Positions 5,560 to 12,731 of a stretch of DNA of 22,053 nt are shown here, one piece after another. Both the position numbers and the translations under genes were made by a program. Under the pieces are notes generated by a model. The model saw only the letters and a program-made list of their open reading frames with translations, ran no database searches and was not told where the DNA came from. Location: the IMG/VR virus record IMGVR_UViG_3300010354_000766, positions 1 through 22,053 of that record. One strand, written 5' to 3'. This stretch comes from a virus. Positions within the stretch are counted from its first letter, which is position 1. The number at the start of each line of letters is the position of its first letter.

Positions 5560-8307
5560 CTACCAATCGTCCTCCCAATCTCCGTAGTCCTGCGTAGAAA
5601 CAGGCGCCCCCTTTATCCCCGAGACCGTGTCCAAAACCTCAGACTGATTCTCCGAAACCGCTGTGCTGGATAGGGTTTCAGCCTCGGAGGTTTTGGACAA
5701 CTCCTCCGCGTGTCCAAAACCTCCAGCTACCTCTGAGGCCATTTCAGGGGGTTTTTCCCCAGCAGTTTCCACAGGCTGATCAGTCTCATGCGTCTCAGAT
5801 GCGACTGTGCCCTGCTGAACCGTTTCGACCTCGGAGGTTTTGGACAACTCGAGGTTTTGGACAACTTTTTCTGACCCTTGTCCGAAACTCAAATCGCTTC
5901 CAGCAGAAGGAGTTCCAAAGAAAGAAGGGGGGGTTTTGGACACTCCGTCCCTCTCATATAGGGATTTGACCTTGAAACCCACCTGAGGTCTCCCCCCTTT
6001 GGATCCCGTCTGTCTCACGGTGGATTCCTCCACGAGGCCGGCAACAACCCACCGCTGCACCCACCGCTTCACCGTCTTCTCGCTGACGATCGTCCCGGGC
6101 CCCCTCCGCCCCGCCAACCGTGCATTCAGCGCGTAGCGCAGCTCTTTAGCCGTCATCGGATCCTCCGCCTCCTTAAGGATCCCGAGAACGAGCGTCCGCG
6201 GCGTCTCGTCGCCATTCCCTCCGTTCTCTCGGGTCACCGTAGGCGTGAGGTCTTCGATGCTCAGCGCCTCCTCGATGTCTTCCCGCACGAGGAAGCGATC
6301 ACCGCCCCGCATACCGCGGCTCTTGTCGATCTCGAGGATGAGCGCATGGTCGCCGTACTGCGCCCGCTCCTCATCACTCAGCTCCTTGAGCTCCCAGGTC
6401 TCGTGCACCGCATTCCGCAGCGTGTCTGTCCCGCGGAACTTCGTCCCATCTTTGGTGTTGTGGTGAATCCACAGGAACGTCGTCGCCGGAAACGCCGTCC
6501 CGTTCTCCCGCGCCAAGCGGTACAGCGTATTGGCGTACTCCTTCTCGTACTCCTTGGCGGCAATCATCATGCTCACCGACGTCAACGAGTCGACGACCAC
6601 GAGCACTGGCTTGATCTCCTCCAGCCACCGCACCAGCACCCGGTACTGGCTTTGCTGCCACTGCGGCTTGAACTTCATCCAGCGATCCGCCCCACTGGAG
6701 TCGATCCCCTGCTGATCGAAGTACTCCGCGTAGTCCGTCATAGACATGTCGTTGCCAATAAACAGCACGTTCCCCGAGACCGTCGGCTCCACCGTCAGCC
6801 CTCGCACCTTCATCGGCAGCTTCTGACCCACGATCTTGGACAGCAGCACCGCCAATCGGGTCTTGCCCATGCCGCCACGCGCGTGAAGCATCACCGAGGA
6901 CGGCTTCGACATGAAATCCGGAATCAAATAGTCCCGGTCCCCCCTTACTTTCTCTTGCCATTTCGGATCCGCCTCTACCTGCTCTTGGTGCAACAGGAAT
7001 CGCTCGAGCGCTGATTCCACCTGCGGCCCCGACTTGTAGACGTGCGTCAACCCCGAATCCCTCACCAGCTCCATCAACTGGTAATGCGCGAGCTCAGCGT
7101 TGTCGTACCCATTGATGATCTTCTCGGCCGCTGTGAAGAACTCCTGCCCCGACAGCCGTTTCAGCGGCGCATCTTTGATGGTGACCTCGGTCGCCGTTGC
7201 ACACGCTGGGTAGTCGTACCCCAGCTCCCCCGCCAGCTCTGCCACGTATGACTCGAGGTCGGGCCCACTAGGCCGCCCCGCGTGCATGTCCTCCGTGCGG
7301 ACCTTGTGCACGAAATCGAGAACGTCCCCACCTACACCACACGCCTTGCAGTCCCAGCAGCCGGTCTCTTCCGCGTACTGAAATGCCGTCCCGCTCTGCC
7401 CCCCGTGCCACGGGCAGCCACTCATCAGCTGCGGGTTCTCACCCCCACGTCGCTTCCACCCGTACTTGTCGAACACGGAATGGTTGAACACGAGGTCAGC
7501 CAGTCGCGGCCGCAACAGCGACTGCACTTCTTCCTTGAAGAACCACCCGCGTATCTGACGCGACGGCACCGCGGTCTGCCCCCCGAGCTCGTCAAGCAGC
7601 TCCTTCTGCTCCGCCTCCGACAGCCACTGCACCGGCTTCCTATGAGGCCTCAGCACATCCAGCACCCACTGCGGTGCCGGCGCCACCTGGCCTTCGTTGT
7701 AGTTGAGGAACTGATATGGCTGCTTTGTCTCTGGATGCGGCGAGCCCGGCACCACGCTCTGACACGCGTTGAATCGCAGCACGACCTCTTCGTAGGCCTC
7801 GCCACTGATCGCATCCCTGTCTCCTCCTGCACCGCGGTTCGTGTCCCCATGCCCGAGGTGCCACTGCCCGTCATCCGTCCGGAGGATCAGCGTCTTGACG
7901 TCCTTGAGCTCAGGCACCAGCCGCTTCGGCACCTGATAAAGGATCTGCCGGCGACCGGGCTTGCCTGACGTCCACGACATCGTCCGCTCTTCGCCATAAG
8001 GCTCATACTCCGCGCCCGCTACCTCGCGGTAACGCTCATCCGCGGCGTGCCCATCAATGTCAAGCGCAATCAATCCCCCCGAGAACGATCCCGTAACCAC
8101 CCCCAGGCCGACGTAGTCCTGCCTGAGCTGATATGCAGTCATGCACTCAATCCGCGTCAGCGGCTTTGTGCTCCACTCCTTTACGTAGGTGGCTTTACCC
8201 GCTACAGGTACAAACGCCCAACGATCGGGAAATACATCACGGCGCAGCAATTCAATAGCCCGTCCTTTTAGGAAGTCCGAGCTGTTGCCTTTGTGCTCTT
8301 TGTCCAT
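5560..8307 (-). CDS. Prim-Pol primase / RecA-fold helicase fusion
   Basis: This 915-aa protein probably opens the replication fork and makes primers. Residues about 15-215 resemble the bifunctional primase-polymerase (archaeo-eukaryotic primase) domain: GLGVVTGSFSGGLIALDIDG with Asp83 and Asp85. Residues 298-323 hold a CHC2-like zinc site (CPWH at 298-301; CWDCKAC with Cys317, Cys320 and Cys323). A RepA/DnaB-like ATPase follows, with Walker A ARGGMGKT (Lys482), Walker B PVLVVVDSLTS (Asp573) and FLWIHHNTKDGTKFRGTDTL. Residues about 700-780 look like a winged helix. The last ~125 residues are low-complexity and are encoded by DNA carrying a repeat array (see 5628-5942). The ATG at 8307 faces the divergent control region. 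Confidence 0.9.
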   Translation of the reverse strand: MDKEHKGNSSDFLKGRAIELLRRDVFPDRWAFVPVAGKATYVKEWSTKPLTRIECMTAYQLRQDYVGLGVVTGSFSGGLIALDIDGHAADERYREVAGAEYEPYGEERTMSWTSGKPGRRQILYQVPKRLVPELKDVKTLILRTDDGQWHLGHGDTNRGAGGDRDAISGEAYEEVVLRFNACQSVVPGSPHPETKQPYQFLNYNEGQVAPAPQWVLDVLRPHRKPVQWLSEAEQKELLDELGGQTAVPSRQIRGWFFKEEVQSLLRPRLADLVFNHSVFDKYGWKRRGGENPQLMSGCPWHGGQSGTAFQYAEETGCWDCKACGVGGDVLDFVHKVRTEDMHAGRPSGPDLESYVAELAGELGYDYPACATATEVTIKDAPLKRLSGQEFFTAAEKIINGYDNAELAHYQLMELVRDSGLTHVYKSGPQVESALERFLLHQEQVEADPKWQEKVRGDRDYLIPDFMSKPSSVMLHARGGMGKTRLAVLLSKIVGQKLPMKVRGLTVEPTVSGNVLFIGNDMSMTDYAEYFDQQGIDSSGADRWMKFKPQWQQSQYRVLVRWLEEIKPVLVVVDSLTSVSMMIAAKEYEKEYANTLYRLARENGTAFPATTFLWIHHNTKDGTKFRGTDTLRNAVHETWELKELSDEERAQYGDHALILEIDKSRGMRGGDRFLVREDIEEALSIEDLTPTVTRENGGNGDETPRTLVLGILKEAEDPMTAKELRYALNARLAGRRGPGTIVSEKTVKRWVQRWVVAGLVEESTVRQTGSKGGRPQVGFKVKSLYERDGVSKTPPSFFGTPSAGSDLSFGQGSEKVVQNLELSKTSEVETVQQGTVASETHETDQPVETAGEKPPEMASEVAGGFGHAEELSKTSEAETLSSTAVSENQSEVLDTVSGIKGAPVSTQDYGDWEDDW
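5628..5942. repeat. Six-copy iteron-like array, candidate embedded origin
   Basis: The 13-mer GAGGTTTTGGACA, or its complement, occurs at 5628-5640 (minus), 5687-5699 (plus), 5711-5723 (minus), 5834-5846 (plus), 5851-5863 (plus) and, with one change, 5930-5942 (plus). A decayed copy lies at 5879-5890. Copies 2 and 3 form inverted arms of 14 perfect bases with an 11-nt spacer (5686-5724). The copies are read as LSKTS, VQNLE, EVLDT and GGFGH in the helicase tail, so it is the DNA and not the peptide that is repeated. Phage lambda keeps its origin inside gene O in the same way. Origin function here is inferred. Confidence 0.7.
5782..5794 (-). promoter_or_regulatory. Copy of the ATGAGACT motif inside the origin-like array
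   Basis: On the minus strand the 13-mer GACGCATGAGACT lies between iteron copies 3 and 4. The same 13 bases occur at 12467-12479 in the non-coding region upstream of the tandem promoters. It is inside the helicase coding sequence. A binding site shared by origin and promoters is possible but not proven. Confidence 0.4.
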
Positions 8308-8329
8308 TACGATTACGGCAGCAAGTGAA

Positions 8330-8371
8330 GGCCAAGACCTCCCGCCACCAGCGGGGGGTTTTTTCTTGGCC
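8330..8371 (+). terminator. Nested hairpin with T-run, reading plus strand
   Basis: Outer arms GGCCAAG (8330-8336) and CTTGGCC (8365-8371) enclose a GC-rich stem (8337-8345 with 8351-8359, loop CACCA) followed by a run of T through 8364. On the plus strand this is a good intrinsic terminator. No plus-strand gene precedes it, so it may end transcripts antisense to the helicase start. On the minus strand it would be a hairpin in the helicase leader, 23 nt before the start codon. Confidence 0.6.
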
Positions 8372-8417
8372 GTGTTTCACCGTACCGAGGCCGTCCACCT
8401 ACGACAACCGGCCGCGG

Positions 8418-8435
8418 TGAGTCTCAATAGACTCA
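8418..8435. promoter_or_regulatory. Operator-like perfect inverted repeat
   Basis: TGAGTCT (8418-8424), spacer CAAT, then AGACTCA (8429-8435): seven perfect base pairs of dyad symmetry in the divergent region between the helicase and the ssDNA-binding protein gene. It contains the 9-mer TGAGTCTCA that recurs at 12444, 12473, 16603 and 16612. It lies 29 nt upstream of the -35 element at 8465 and could control both directions. Confidence 0.6.
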
Positions 8436-8464
8436 TCAACTTCTGCGAGTTGTCACGCATATCG

Positions 8465-8493
8465 TTGACAGACCTGGGCTTACCCCCTACGAT
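8465..8493 (+). promoter_or_regulatory. Strong sigma-70-type promoter for the ssDNA-binding protein gene
   Basis: TTGACA at 8465-8470, a 17-nt spacer and TACGAT at 8488-8493. The expected start site is near 8500, giving a leader of about 60 nt before the ATG at 8560. The perfect -35 and near-consensus -10 suggest early recognition by host sigma. Confidence 0.7.
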
Positions 8494-8559
8494 CTGCAAG
8501 TGAGACGGATAAACGCTCCGTTTCCGGCACATCACCCACTTTTTACGGGATCTAGCCAC

Positions 8560-9093
8560 ATGTCCTCATTCCTGTCAGCCACCGCTATCGAGGAGATCTC
8601 CAAGGAGTCTTCCGGCTCGGGTCGCTACCTCAACCCCGCCAAGATCACCGACGAAGTCCGAGTGCGCTTCTTCGGCTCTGGCATCACCGGCTTTGAAGCC
8701 TGGACGATCGACAACAAGCCTGTCCGCTGGGAAACCAAACCCGAAGAGCTACCGGCAAACATCCGCCAGCAGGAGGGTTACCAAACCATCAAGCGGTTCA
8801 TCGCCGGCTTGGTCTACGACTATTCAGCAAACGACTTCAAGATCCTGCAGATCACTCAGAAGACCCTGATGGATCAGCTCTTCAAGTTCATCTCCGACGA
8901 GGACTACGGCGATCCCACCGGCTACGACATCAAGATCAGCAAAACCGGCGAAGGCAAAAAGACCGAGTACTCCTTGGTCGCCGCCCCGCCTAAGGCCATC
9001 AAGTCGGACATTCAGCAGCGCTTCGACGATCTGCGGTGTGATCTCAACCGTCTATTCGACGGTGAAGACCCCTTCGCTGAAGCCTCCGTCTGA
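8560..9093 (+). CDS. Putative single-stranded DNA-binding protein
   Basis: A 177-aa protein resembling the gp32-like or OB-fold ssDNA-binding proteins of siphophages: ITDEVRVRFFGSGITGFEAW, then IKRFIAGLVYDYSANDFKIL, QITQKTLMDQL and DYGDPTGYDIKISKTGEGKK. The acidic end DGEDPFAEASV resembles the partner-binding tip of SSB proteins (acidic residues then Pro-Phe). It would coat ssDNA for the polymerase and helicase. The ATG at 8560 is chosen over a start near 8500, which would coincide with the transcription start. It has its own promoter (8465) and terminator (9102-9127), so it can be made in large amounts alone. Confidence 0.7.
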   Translation: MSSFLSATAIEEISKESSGSGRYLNPAKITDEVRVRFFGSGITGFEAWTIDNKPVRWETKPEELPANIRQQEGYQTIKRFIAGLVYDYSANDFKILQITQKTLMDQLFKFISDEDYGDPTGYDIKISKTGEGKKTEYSLVAAPPKAIKSDIQQRFDDLRCDLNRLFDGEDPFAEASV

Positions 9094-9101
9094 TCGCTAC
9101 A

Positions 9102-9127
9102 GGGGGAGCTCACCGCTCCCCTTTTTT
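9102..9127 (+). terminator. Intrinsic terminator after the ssDNA-binding protein gene
   Basis: Stem GGGGAGC (9103-9109), loop TCACC, stem GCTCCCC (9115-9121), then six T (9122-9127). The next gene starts only 13 nt later with no clear promoter between, so read-through or antitermination would set expression of the downstream nuclease and kinase genes. Confidence 0.85.
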
Positions 9128-9139
9128 ACTCCGCACGCT

Positions 9140-9373
9140 ATGGACACCACTCAGCTACTCGGGCGCAACATCCGCTTCCACCTCTTCCGCACACGACTGA
9201 CCCTCCGCGATGTCGCCGAGTCCTCCGGCATCTCCTCCTACTCCCTCGGTCGCATGGCTAGCGGAAAAACCAAGCTGATCGACCCCAACGTTCTCACCGA
9301 TCTCATGCGCGTCTTCAAATGCGACGCCAACGCGCTGCTCCTCCCCATCGAGGGTGTCCCCTATGACGGCTGA
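9140..9373 (+). CDS. Small helix-turn-helix regulator (Cro/XRE-like)
   Basis: A 77-aa protein consisting of one HTH domain: LGRNIRFHLFRTRLTLRDVA, ESSGISSYSLGRMASGKTKL, then DPNVLTDLMRVFKCDANALL. The turn and recognition helix fall at about residues 22-42. Proteins of this form act as Cro- or repressor-like DNA-binding factors. It begins 13 nt after the terminator of the preceding gene and overlaps the nuclease gene by 11 nt. It is one candidate for the protein that binds the TGAGTCTCA sites, but that is only an inference from gene position. Confidence 0.8.
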   Translation: MDTTQLLGRNIRFHLFRTRLTLRDVAESSGISSYSLGRMASGKTKLIDPNVLTDLMRVFKCDANALLLPIEGVPYDG

Positions 9374-10043
9374 AGCCATCCGCGGCCTTCCCAAGTACGA
9401 ACCCATCCGCTCCCACGAGAACGGCGATCGCAGCTACTCCACCCCTCTCGGCGCCTGCAGCTCCGTCACCACAATCCTCAGCAACACCCGCGACAACACA
9501 GGCCTGCAGCAATGGCGCGAGTCCGTCGGTGAAGCCCGCGCCGACTTCATCTGCAACCTCGCCAGCTTCCGCGGCACCCGTCACCACGACGCCATCGAGC
9601 GCTATCTCCTCGACGGCACCGAACCCGGATTCGACTTTCTCAACACTCCTTACTGGAACAGCACGCGCAGCTTCCTCGACCGCATACGCCGCCCTCTCGT
9701 CTGCGAGGGCGCCATCTACCACCCTCTCCGCTACGCCGGCACCTTCGACTGCATCGCCTACTTAGACGACGACGGAGAGCAACCCTCTTTGCTCGACTGG
9801 AAAACAGCTGACAAAGTCCGCAACCCCGCAAAGATGTACGAGTACTCGCTGCAGGTTGCTGCTTACACCGCCGCCGCCAACTACGTCTACAAACCACAAG
9901 GCTTAAACATCACCCGCGCGCTAATCGTCGTAGCAATACCCGACGAAACACCTCAAATAGAAGAACTGTCACCGCGCAAACTCACCCAGTACATGCAGCA
10001 CTTTGAAGCCCGTTTCAAACGTTTCACCCGAGCGCGGACATGA
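9363..10043 (+). CDS. RecB/Cas4-like PD-(D/E)XK exonuclease
   Basis: A 226-aa nuclease of the PD-(D/E)XK superfamily. Visible motifs are FRGTRHHDAIERYL (His74/His75, Glu79), CEGAIYH (Glu115), YAGTFDCIAYL (Asp129), LLDWKTA (Asp145, Lys147) and YSLQVAAYTAA (Gln164, Tyr168). This matches MGME1/RecB-like single-strand exonucleases encoded by many phages for recombination and DNA processing. The ATG at 9363 overlaps the HTH gene by 11 nt; a GTG at 9354 is the alternative. The gene ends with an ATGA overlap to the next. No iron-sulfur cysteine cluster is seen, unlike many Cas4 proteins. Confidence 0.85.
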   Translation: MTAEAIRGLPKYEPIRSHENGDRSYSTPLGACSSVTTILSNTRDNTGLQQWRESVGEARADFICNLASFRGTRHHDAIERYLLDGTEPGFDFLNTPYWNSTRSFLDRIRRPLVCEGAIYHPLRYAGTFDCIAYLDDDGEQPSLLDWKTADKVRNPAKMYEYSLQVAAYTAAANYVYKPQGLNITRALIVVAIPDETPQIEELSPRKLTQYMQHFEARFKRFTRART

Positions 10044-10429
10044 GCAACCACACCCCCATCCACGCGTTGGTCAGCAACGTCATCGGTGGCTCCTTGCTAG
10101 TCCAACACGCCCAGGCTCTGGATATCGACACCGCCCTCCTCGATAACCCAGAGAGCCCCGAGGCTTTTGAGATCTACCGCAAACTCACCGCGCACCTCGG
10201 CCTCGACTTTGAGGTCGCTGCCTCACACGTCCTCGGATCCCTCACTGCCTTGCTCATCGACGACGAGATCAAGGCCTACAACGTCCGTTACCTCGCCGCT
10301 GCCCTCTGGAAAGTCCTAGGCGACCCCGCACAGAACGGCAGCGAGCCACCCCCGATCTACACCGAGGCCGCCAAGGCCATGTACGCCTGGACTCTGACCC
10401 TTCTCCACCCCACCTTCATCCACCCCTGA
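10040..10429 (+). CDS. Hypothetical protein in the replication module
   Basis: A 129-aa, mostly helical protein (MSNHTPIHALVSNVIGGSLL start, RYLAAALWKVLGDPAQNG centre, LTLLHPTFIHP end). It starts by ATGA overlap with the nuclease gene and is followed 2 nt later by the dNMP kinase gene. No motif, membrane segment or signal is recognised. Its position between a nuclease and a nucleotide kinase suggests a DNA-metabolism accessory role. Confidence 0.75.
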   Translation: MSNHTPIHALVSNVIGGSLLVQHAQALDIDTALLDNPESPEAFEIYRKLTAHLGLDFEVAASHVLGSLTALLIDDEIKAYNVRYLAAALWKVLGDPAQNGSEPPPIYTEAAKAMYAWTLTLLHPTFIHP

Positions 10430-10431
10430 TC

Positions 10432-11043
10432 ATGCTCATCGGCCTTTACTCCCCCGCCGCCGGCAGCGGCAAATCCTTCATCGCCGACCACCTCGTAACA
10501 CACCACGGCTTCACCCACCTCAGCTTCGCTGAGCCACTCAAAGCCATGATCAGCACGCTGCTCCTCGACTTCGGTTACACCCCGCAGGACGCTCACCACA
10601 TCACCCACGTCGCGAAAAGCGCCCCCCTCCCCGAGCTCGCCGACAACGTCGACGCCCGCCACCTTCTCCGCACCCTTGGCACCGAGTGGGGCCGCGAATG
10701 CGTCCACCCCGAGCTTTGGCTCCGCTGCTGGACAATCCGCTACATGCGTCTCCAGCTCCAAGGCACCGAGCGCGTTGTCGTCGACGACATGCGCTTCCTC
10801 AACGAAGCCGCTCTACTCGACCGCTTCGGTGCCCACCTTTGGAAAGTCACGCGCCCCGACATCGAGCGCGCCACAACCCACGCCTCCGAGGGCGGCCTCG
10901 ACCACCTCCGCCTGCTAACCGACCCCGACAACGACTGCTCCCTCGCGTTTCACCACCTCATCGAGAACGACGACTCCCTCGACGCGCTTTACAGCCAAGT
11001 CGACGACGTCCTCGCGTTCGACTATTTCTCCGAGGTCGTATGA
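10432..11043 (+). CDS. Deoxynucleoside monophosphate kinase-like P-loop protein
   Basis: A 203-aa P-loop kinase. MLIGLYSPAAGSGKSFIADH carries the Walker A loop (Gly11-Ser15), and HLLRTLGTEWGRECVHPELW matches the LLQxLGTExGR motif of phage dNMP kinases (T4 gp1-like). VVVDDMRFLNEA resembles the V.DDVRF.NE Walker B-like segment of the same family. It would phosphorylate dNMPs released from host DNA for use by the phage polymerase. It lies 2 nt after the previous gene and overlaps the next by ATGA. Confidence 0.85.
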   Translation: MLIGLYSPAAGSGKSFIADHLVTHHGFTHLSFAEPLKAMISTLLLDFGYTPQDAHHITHVAKSAPLPELADNVDARHLLRTLGTEWGRECVHPELWLRCWTIRYMRLQLQGTERVVVDDMRFLNEAALLDRFGAHLWKVTRPDIERATTHASEGGLDHLRLLTDPDNDCSLAFHHLIENDDSLDALYSQVDDVLAFDYFSEVV

Positions 11044-11225
11044 GCTCTCTATCCGTATCCGAACTGCGTGCCCACGCCACCAATGTTGAAGACCACATAG
11101 CTGAAGTCCTCAACGACTTCAGCGAAATCACAGGCGTGACCGTCGAAGCTTTAACGATTACGCCAGCTTCCACCGCTGATTCCTTCAGCGCCACATACTA
11201 CGTTCAGCTCCAAATTACCCTCTAG
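11040..11225 (+). CDS. Hypothetical small acidic protein
   Basis: A 61-aa protein (MSSLSVSELRAHATNVEDHI start, YYVQLQITL end) that starts by ATGA overlap with the dNMP kinase gene and ends one base into the GTG of the next gene. An N-terminal helix followed by beta strands is likely. The codons are less C-rich than its neighbours. No family is recognised. Confidence 0.65.
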   Translation: MSSLSVSELRAHATNVEDHIAEVLNDFSEITGVTVEALTITPASTADSFSATYYVQLQITL

Positions 11226-11428
11226 TGGATTCGCACCTCGCCACCGTTCTTCCGCAATACCTGCGGCTCACCGCCAGCGCCTCCGCTGAAACCATCCGCC
11301 GTAACCCCGTCACTGGCCCCTACAGCGAGCTCTACTTCAAACTCGCCCGCCAACACGGCCTCGCCCACGCCCGGGCCTGGCTCCTCGGATCCCTCGTCCG
11401 CGACCTGCACAGCGCCGCTGCTTCTTGA
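11225..11428 (+). CDS. Hypothetical small protein
   Basis: A 67-aa protein read from GTG at 11225, which overlaps the previous TAG as TAGTG. The sequence runs MDSHLATVLPQYLRLTASAS, then YSELYFKLARQHGLAHARAW and ends LGSLVRDLHSAAAS. It resembles a short helical protein, partly like the end of the 10040 gene (GLDFEVAASHVLGSL against GLAHARAWLLGSL), so it could share a fold or ancestry with it. It is followed 6 nt later by the sigma factor gene. Confidence 0.65.
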   Translation: MDSHLATVLPQYLRLTASASAETIRRNPVTGPYSELYFKLARQHGLAHARAWLLGSLVRDLHSAAAS

Positions 11429-11434
11429 TCCGCG

Positions 11435-12325
11435 ATGTCGGACCTCATCTCCCAGTACCTGAGCGACATCTCGCGGCACCCGATCCTCTCCCGCGAAGCG
11501 CAGCTCCGTCACGCCTATCGCATCCGCGCTTGGGTCGACTACATCCCACCCGGCTCCACCGAGCCCGACCGATCCGCCGCCCCTGCCCACATCGCTCGTC
11601 CCGGCAAACGCTCACTGGACATCATGGTGCGCACCAACCTGCGCCTCGTCGTCCACATCGCCAAGCGCTACCAGAACCGCGGTCTCGAGCTCAGCGACCT
11701 CATCCAAGAAGGCAGCCTCGGCCTCATCCGCGGCATCGAGCTCTTCGACCCAACACGCGGCTACGCCTTTAGCACCTACAGCTATTGGTGGATCCGCCAA
11801 TCCATATCCCGCGCAATCTATAACTCATCCCGCACAATACGCCTACCAATCAATGTGCAGGATCTTGCTACCAAGATCAAGCGCCTTACGCACACTTTTT
11901 TCCACGAGCACGGCAGACCCCCCACAGTCGAAGAACTCGGCACCGAGCTCGACCTACCCCCGGAGCGCATTACCGAAACGCTGGCCAGCTGCACCATTAC
12001 CGACTGTGGCTCTCTCGACTCCCTCTGCCAACTATCCGACGCCTCGCTGCTCGACATCCTCTCCACCGATACCCCCACTCCTTCACAAAGCCCCGAACTA
12101 GCCCTCTCCCTCACCGAGCGCGAAGACCTCCTCTACAACGCTCTCTCCACGCTCGATCCCACGCAGCTCCTCGTTGTCCAGGCTCTCTACTTCCAACAGC
12201 GCAGCCGCCACGAGCTCTCTGAAGAGCTAGGCATCTCTCGTTACTGCATTTCATCCATCTACAAAAAAGCACTCCACAAGCTCCGAGTAGAGCTCGCCTA
12301 TAGCTGGGATGCTTTTAACGAGTGA
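11435..12325 (+). CDS. Phage-encoded sigma-70 family factor with altered region 4.2
   Basis: A 296-aa sigma factor related to cyanobacterial group 2 sigmas. Region 1.2 is DLISQYLSDISRHPILSREA. Regions 2.1-2.4 (about 62-140) include LIQEGSLGLIRGIELFDPTR and FSTYSYWWIRQSISRAI; the Gln and a Ser for Thr used to read the -10 element are kept. Region 3 is about 141-190 and region 4 about 223-288. The recognition helix reads SRYCISSIYKKAL (268-280) where the usual form is TRERIRQIEAKAL, so the residues matching E. coli Glu585, Arg588 and Gln589 are Tyr, Ser and Ser. This should change or weaken -35 recognition. The gene ends just before the non-coding region with three tandem promoter-like elements, its likely targets by context. 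Confidence 0.92.
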   Translation: MSDLISQYLSDISRHPILSREAQLRHAYRIRAWVDYIPPGSTEPDRSAAPAHIARPGKRSLDIMVRTNLRLVVHIAKRYQNRGLELSDLIQEGSLGLIRGIELFDPTRGYAFSTYSYWWIRQSISRAIYNSSRTIRLPINVQDLATKIKRLTHTFFHEHGRPPTVEELGTELDLPPERITETLASCTITDCGSLDSLCQLSDASLLDILSTDTPTPSQSPELALSLTEREDLLYNALSTLDPTQLLVVQALYFQQRSRHELSEELGISRYCISSIYKKALHKLRVELAYSWDAFNE

Positions 12326-12402
12326 GTTTGTAGCAGCTTAAAGCCCGTACATACACATACAGTTTTTCTAGCCCAGGATGTGTCATATCCCCCTCTAGCC
12401 CA

Positions 12403-12427
12403 GTCTCGTTGCGACGCAAGGCGAGAC
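12403..12427. repeat. Compound inverted repeat
   Basis: Outer arms GTCTCG (12403-12408) and CGAGAC (12422-12427) enclose TTGCG-A-CGCAA (12409-12419) with a two-base GG interruption. The single-base centre makes a protein-binding palindrome likelier than an RNA hairpin. It lies 97 nt after the sigma gene. Confidence 0.45.
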
Positions 12428-12433
12428 CCAACT

Positions 12434-12602
12434 TGCGACACCATGAGACTCATGCCCCTCAGGTGCGACGCATGAGACTCACTGGGGTGGCTTGACATCC
12501 GGCCGACGCCACGCCAGACTGACCTCACGCGCGCACATCATGCGCGTTTCCACTTGCTCTGGCAAGCGGTCCCGTCTCCCGGCTTGCGTCTCATGAGACT
12601 TA
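12434..12602 (+). repeat. Three copies of an 18-19-bp direct repeat upstream of tandem promoters
   Basis: TGCGACACCATGAGACTCA (12434-12452), TGCGACGCATGAGACTCA (12464-12481) and TGCGTCTCATGAGACTTA (12585-12602). Copies 2 and 3 lie at the same distance from the promoter-like elements that follow: ATGAGACT, 7 nt, then GTGGCTTGAC. In copy 3 the motif is part of the perfect palindrome GTCTCATGAGAC (12588-12599). The fixed spacing suggests activator or repressor sites belonging to each promoter. Confidence 0.65.
12492..12520 (+). promoter_or_regulatory. Tandem promoter-like element P1
   Basis: TTGACA at 12492-12497, 17-nt spacer, CAGACT at 12515-12520. The -10 is far from TATAAT but resembles those of P2 and P3. 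An ATGAGACT repeat sits at a fixed distance upstream. Confidence 0.5.
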
Positions 12603-12612
12603 GCCAAGTGGC

Positions 12613-12641
12613 TTGACGGATTGCGCGATCTGCGCAACACT
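12613..12641 (+). promoter_or_regulatory. Tandem promoter-like element P2
   Basis: TTGACG at 12613-12618, 17-nt spacer, AACACT at 12636-12641. It shares GTGGCTTGAC and the upstream ATGAGACT spacing with P1, as if the module had been duplicated. Confidence 0.5.
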
Positions 12642-12731
12642 TCATGTCATCGGAGCTCAGCCGCCCTGTGAAGCCTAGACCTCAGGTCAGCTTCCCGCGG
12701 CTGCGCGCCGATACCGGCTCCGGCCGGTTGC

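Noticed and set aside
5628-5942. CRISPR-like array
   Set aside because: Repeats are 13 bp, lie in both orientations with irregular spacing and inside a coding gene, so iterons are the better reading.
6346-8271. Several plus-strand frames opposite the helicase (for example 6346-7014 and 7282-7968)
   Set aside because: Antisense shadows of the helicase gene, Arg/His/Leu/Pro-rich, with no recognisable domain.
9424-9432. HIP1-type site GGCGATCGC
   Set aside because: I noticed this copy only and did not search systematically; one site in a GC-rich genome is not evidence of function.
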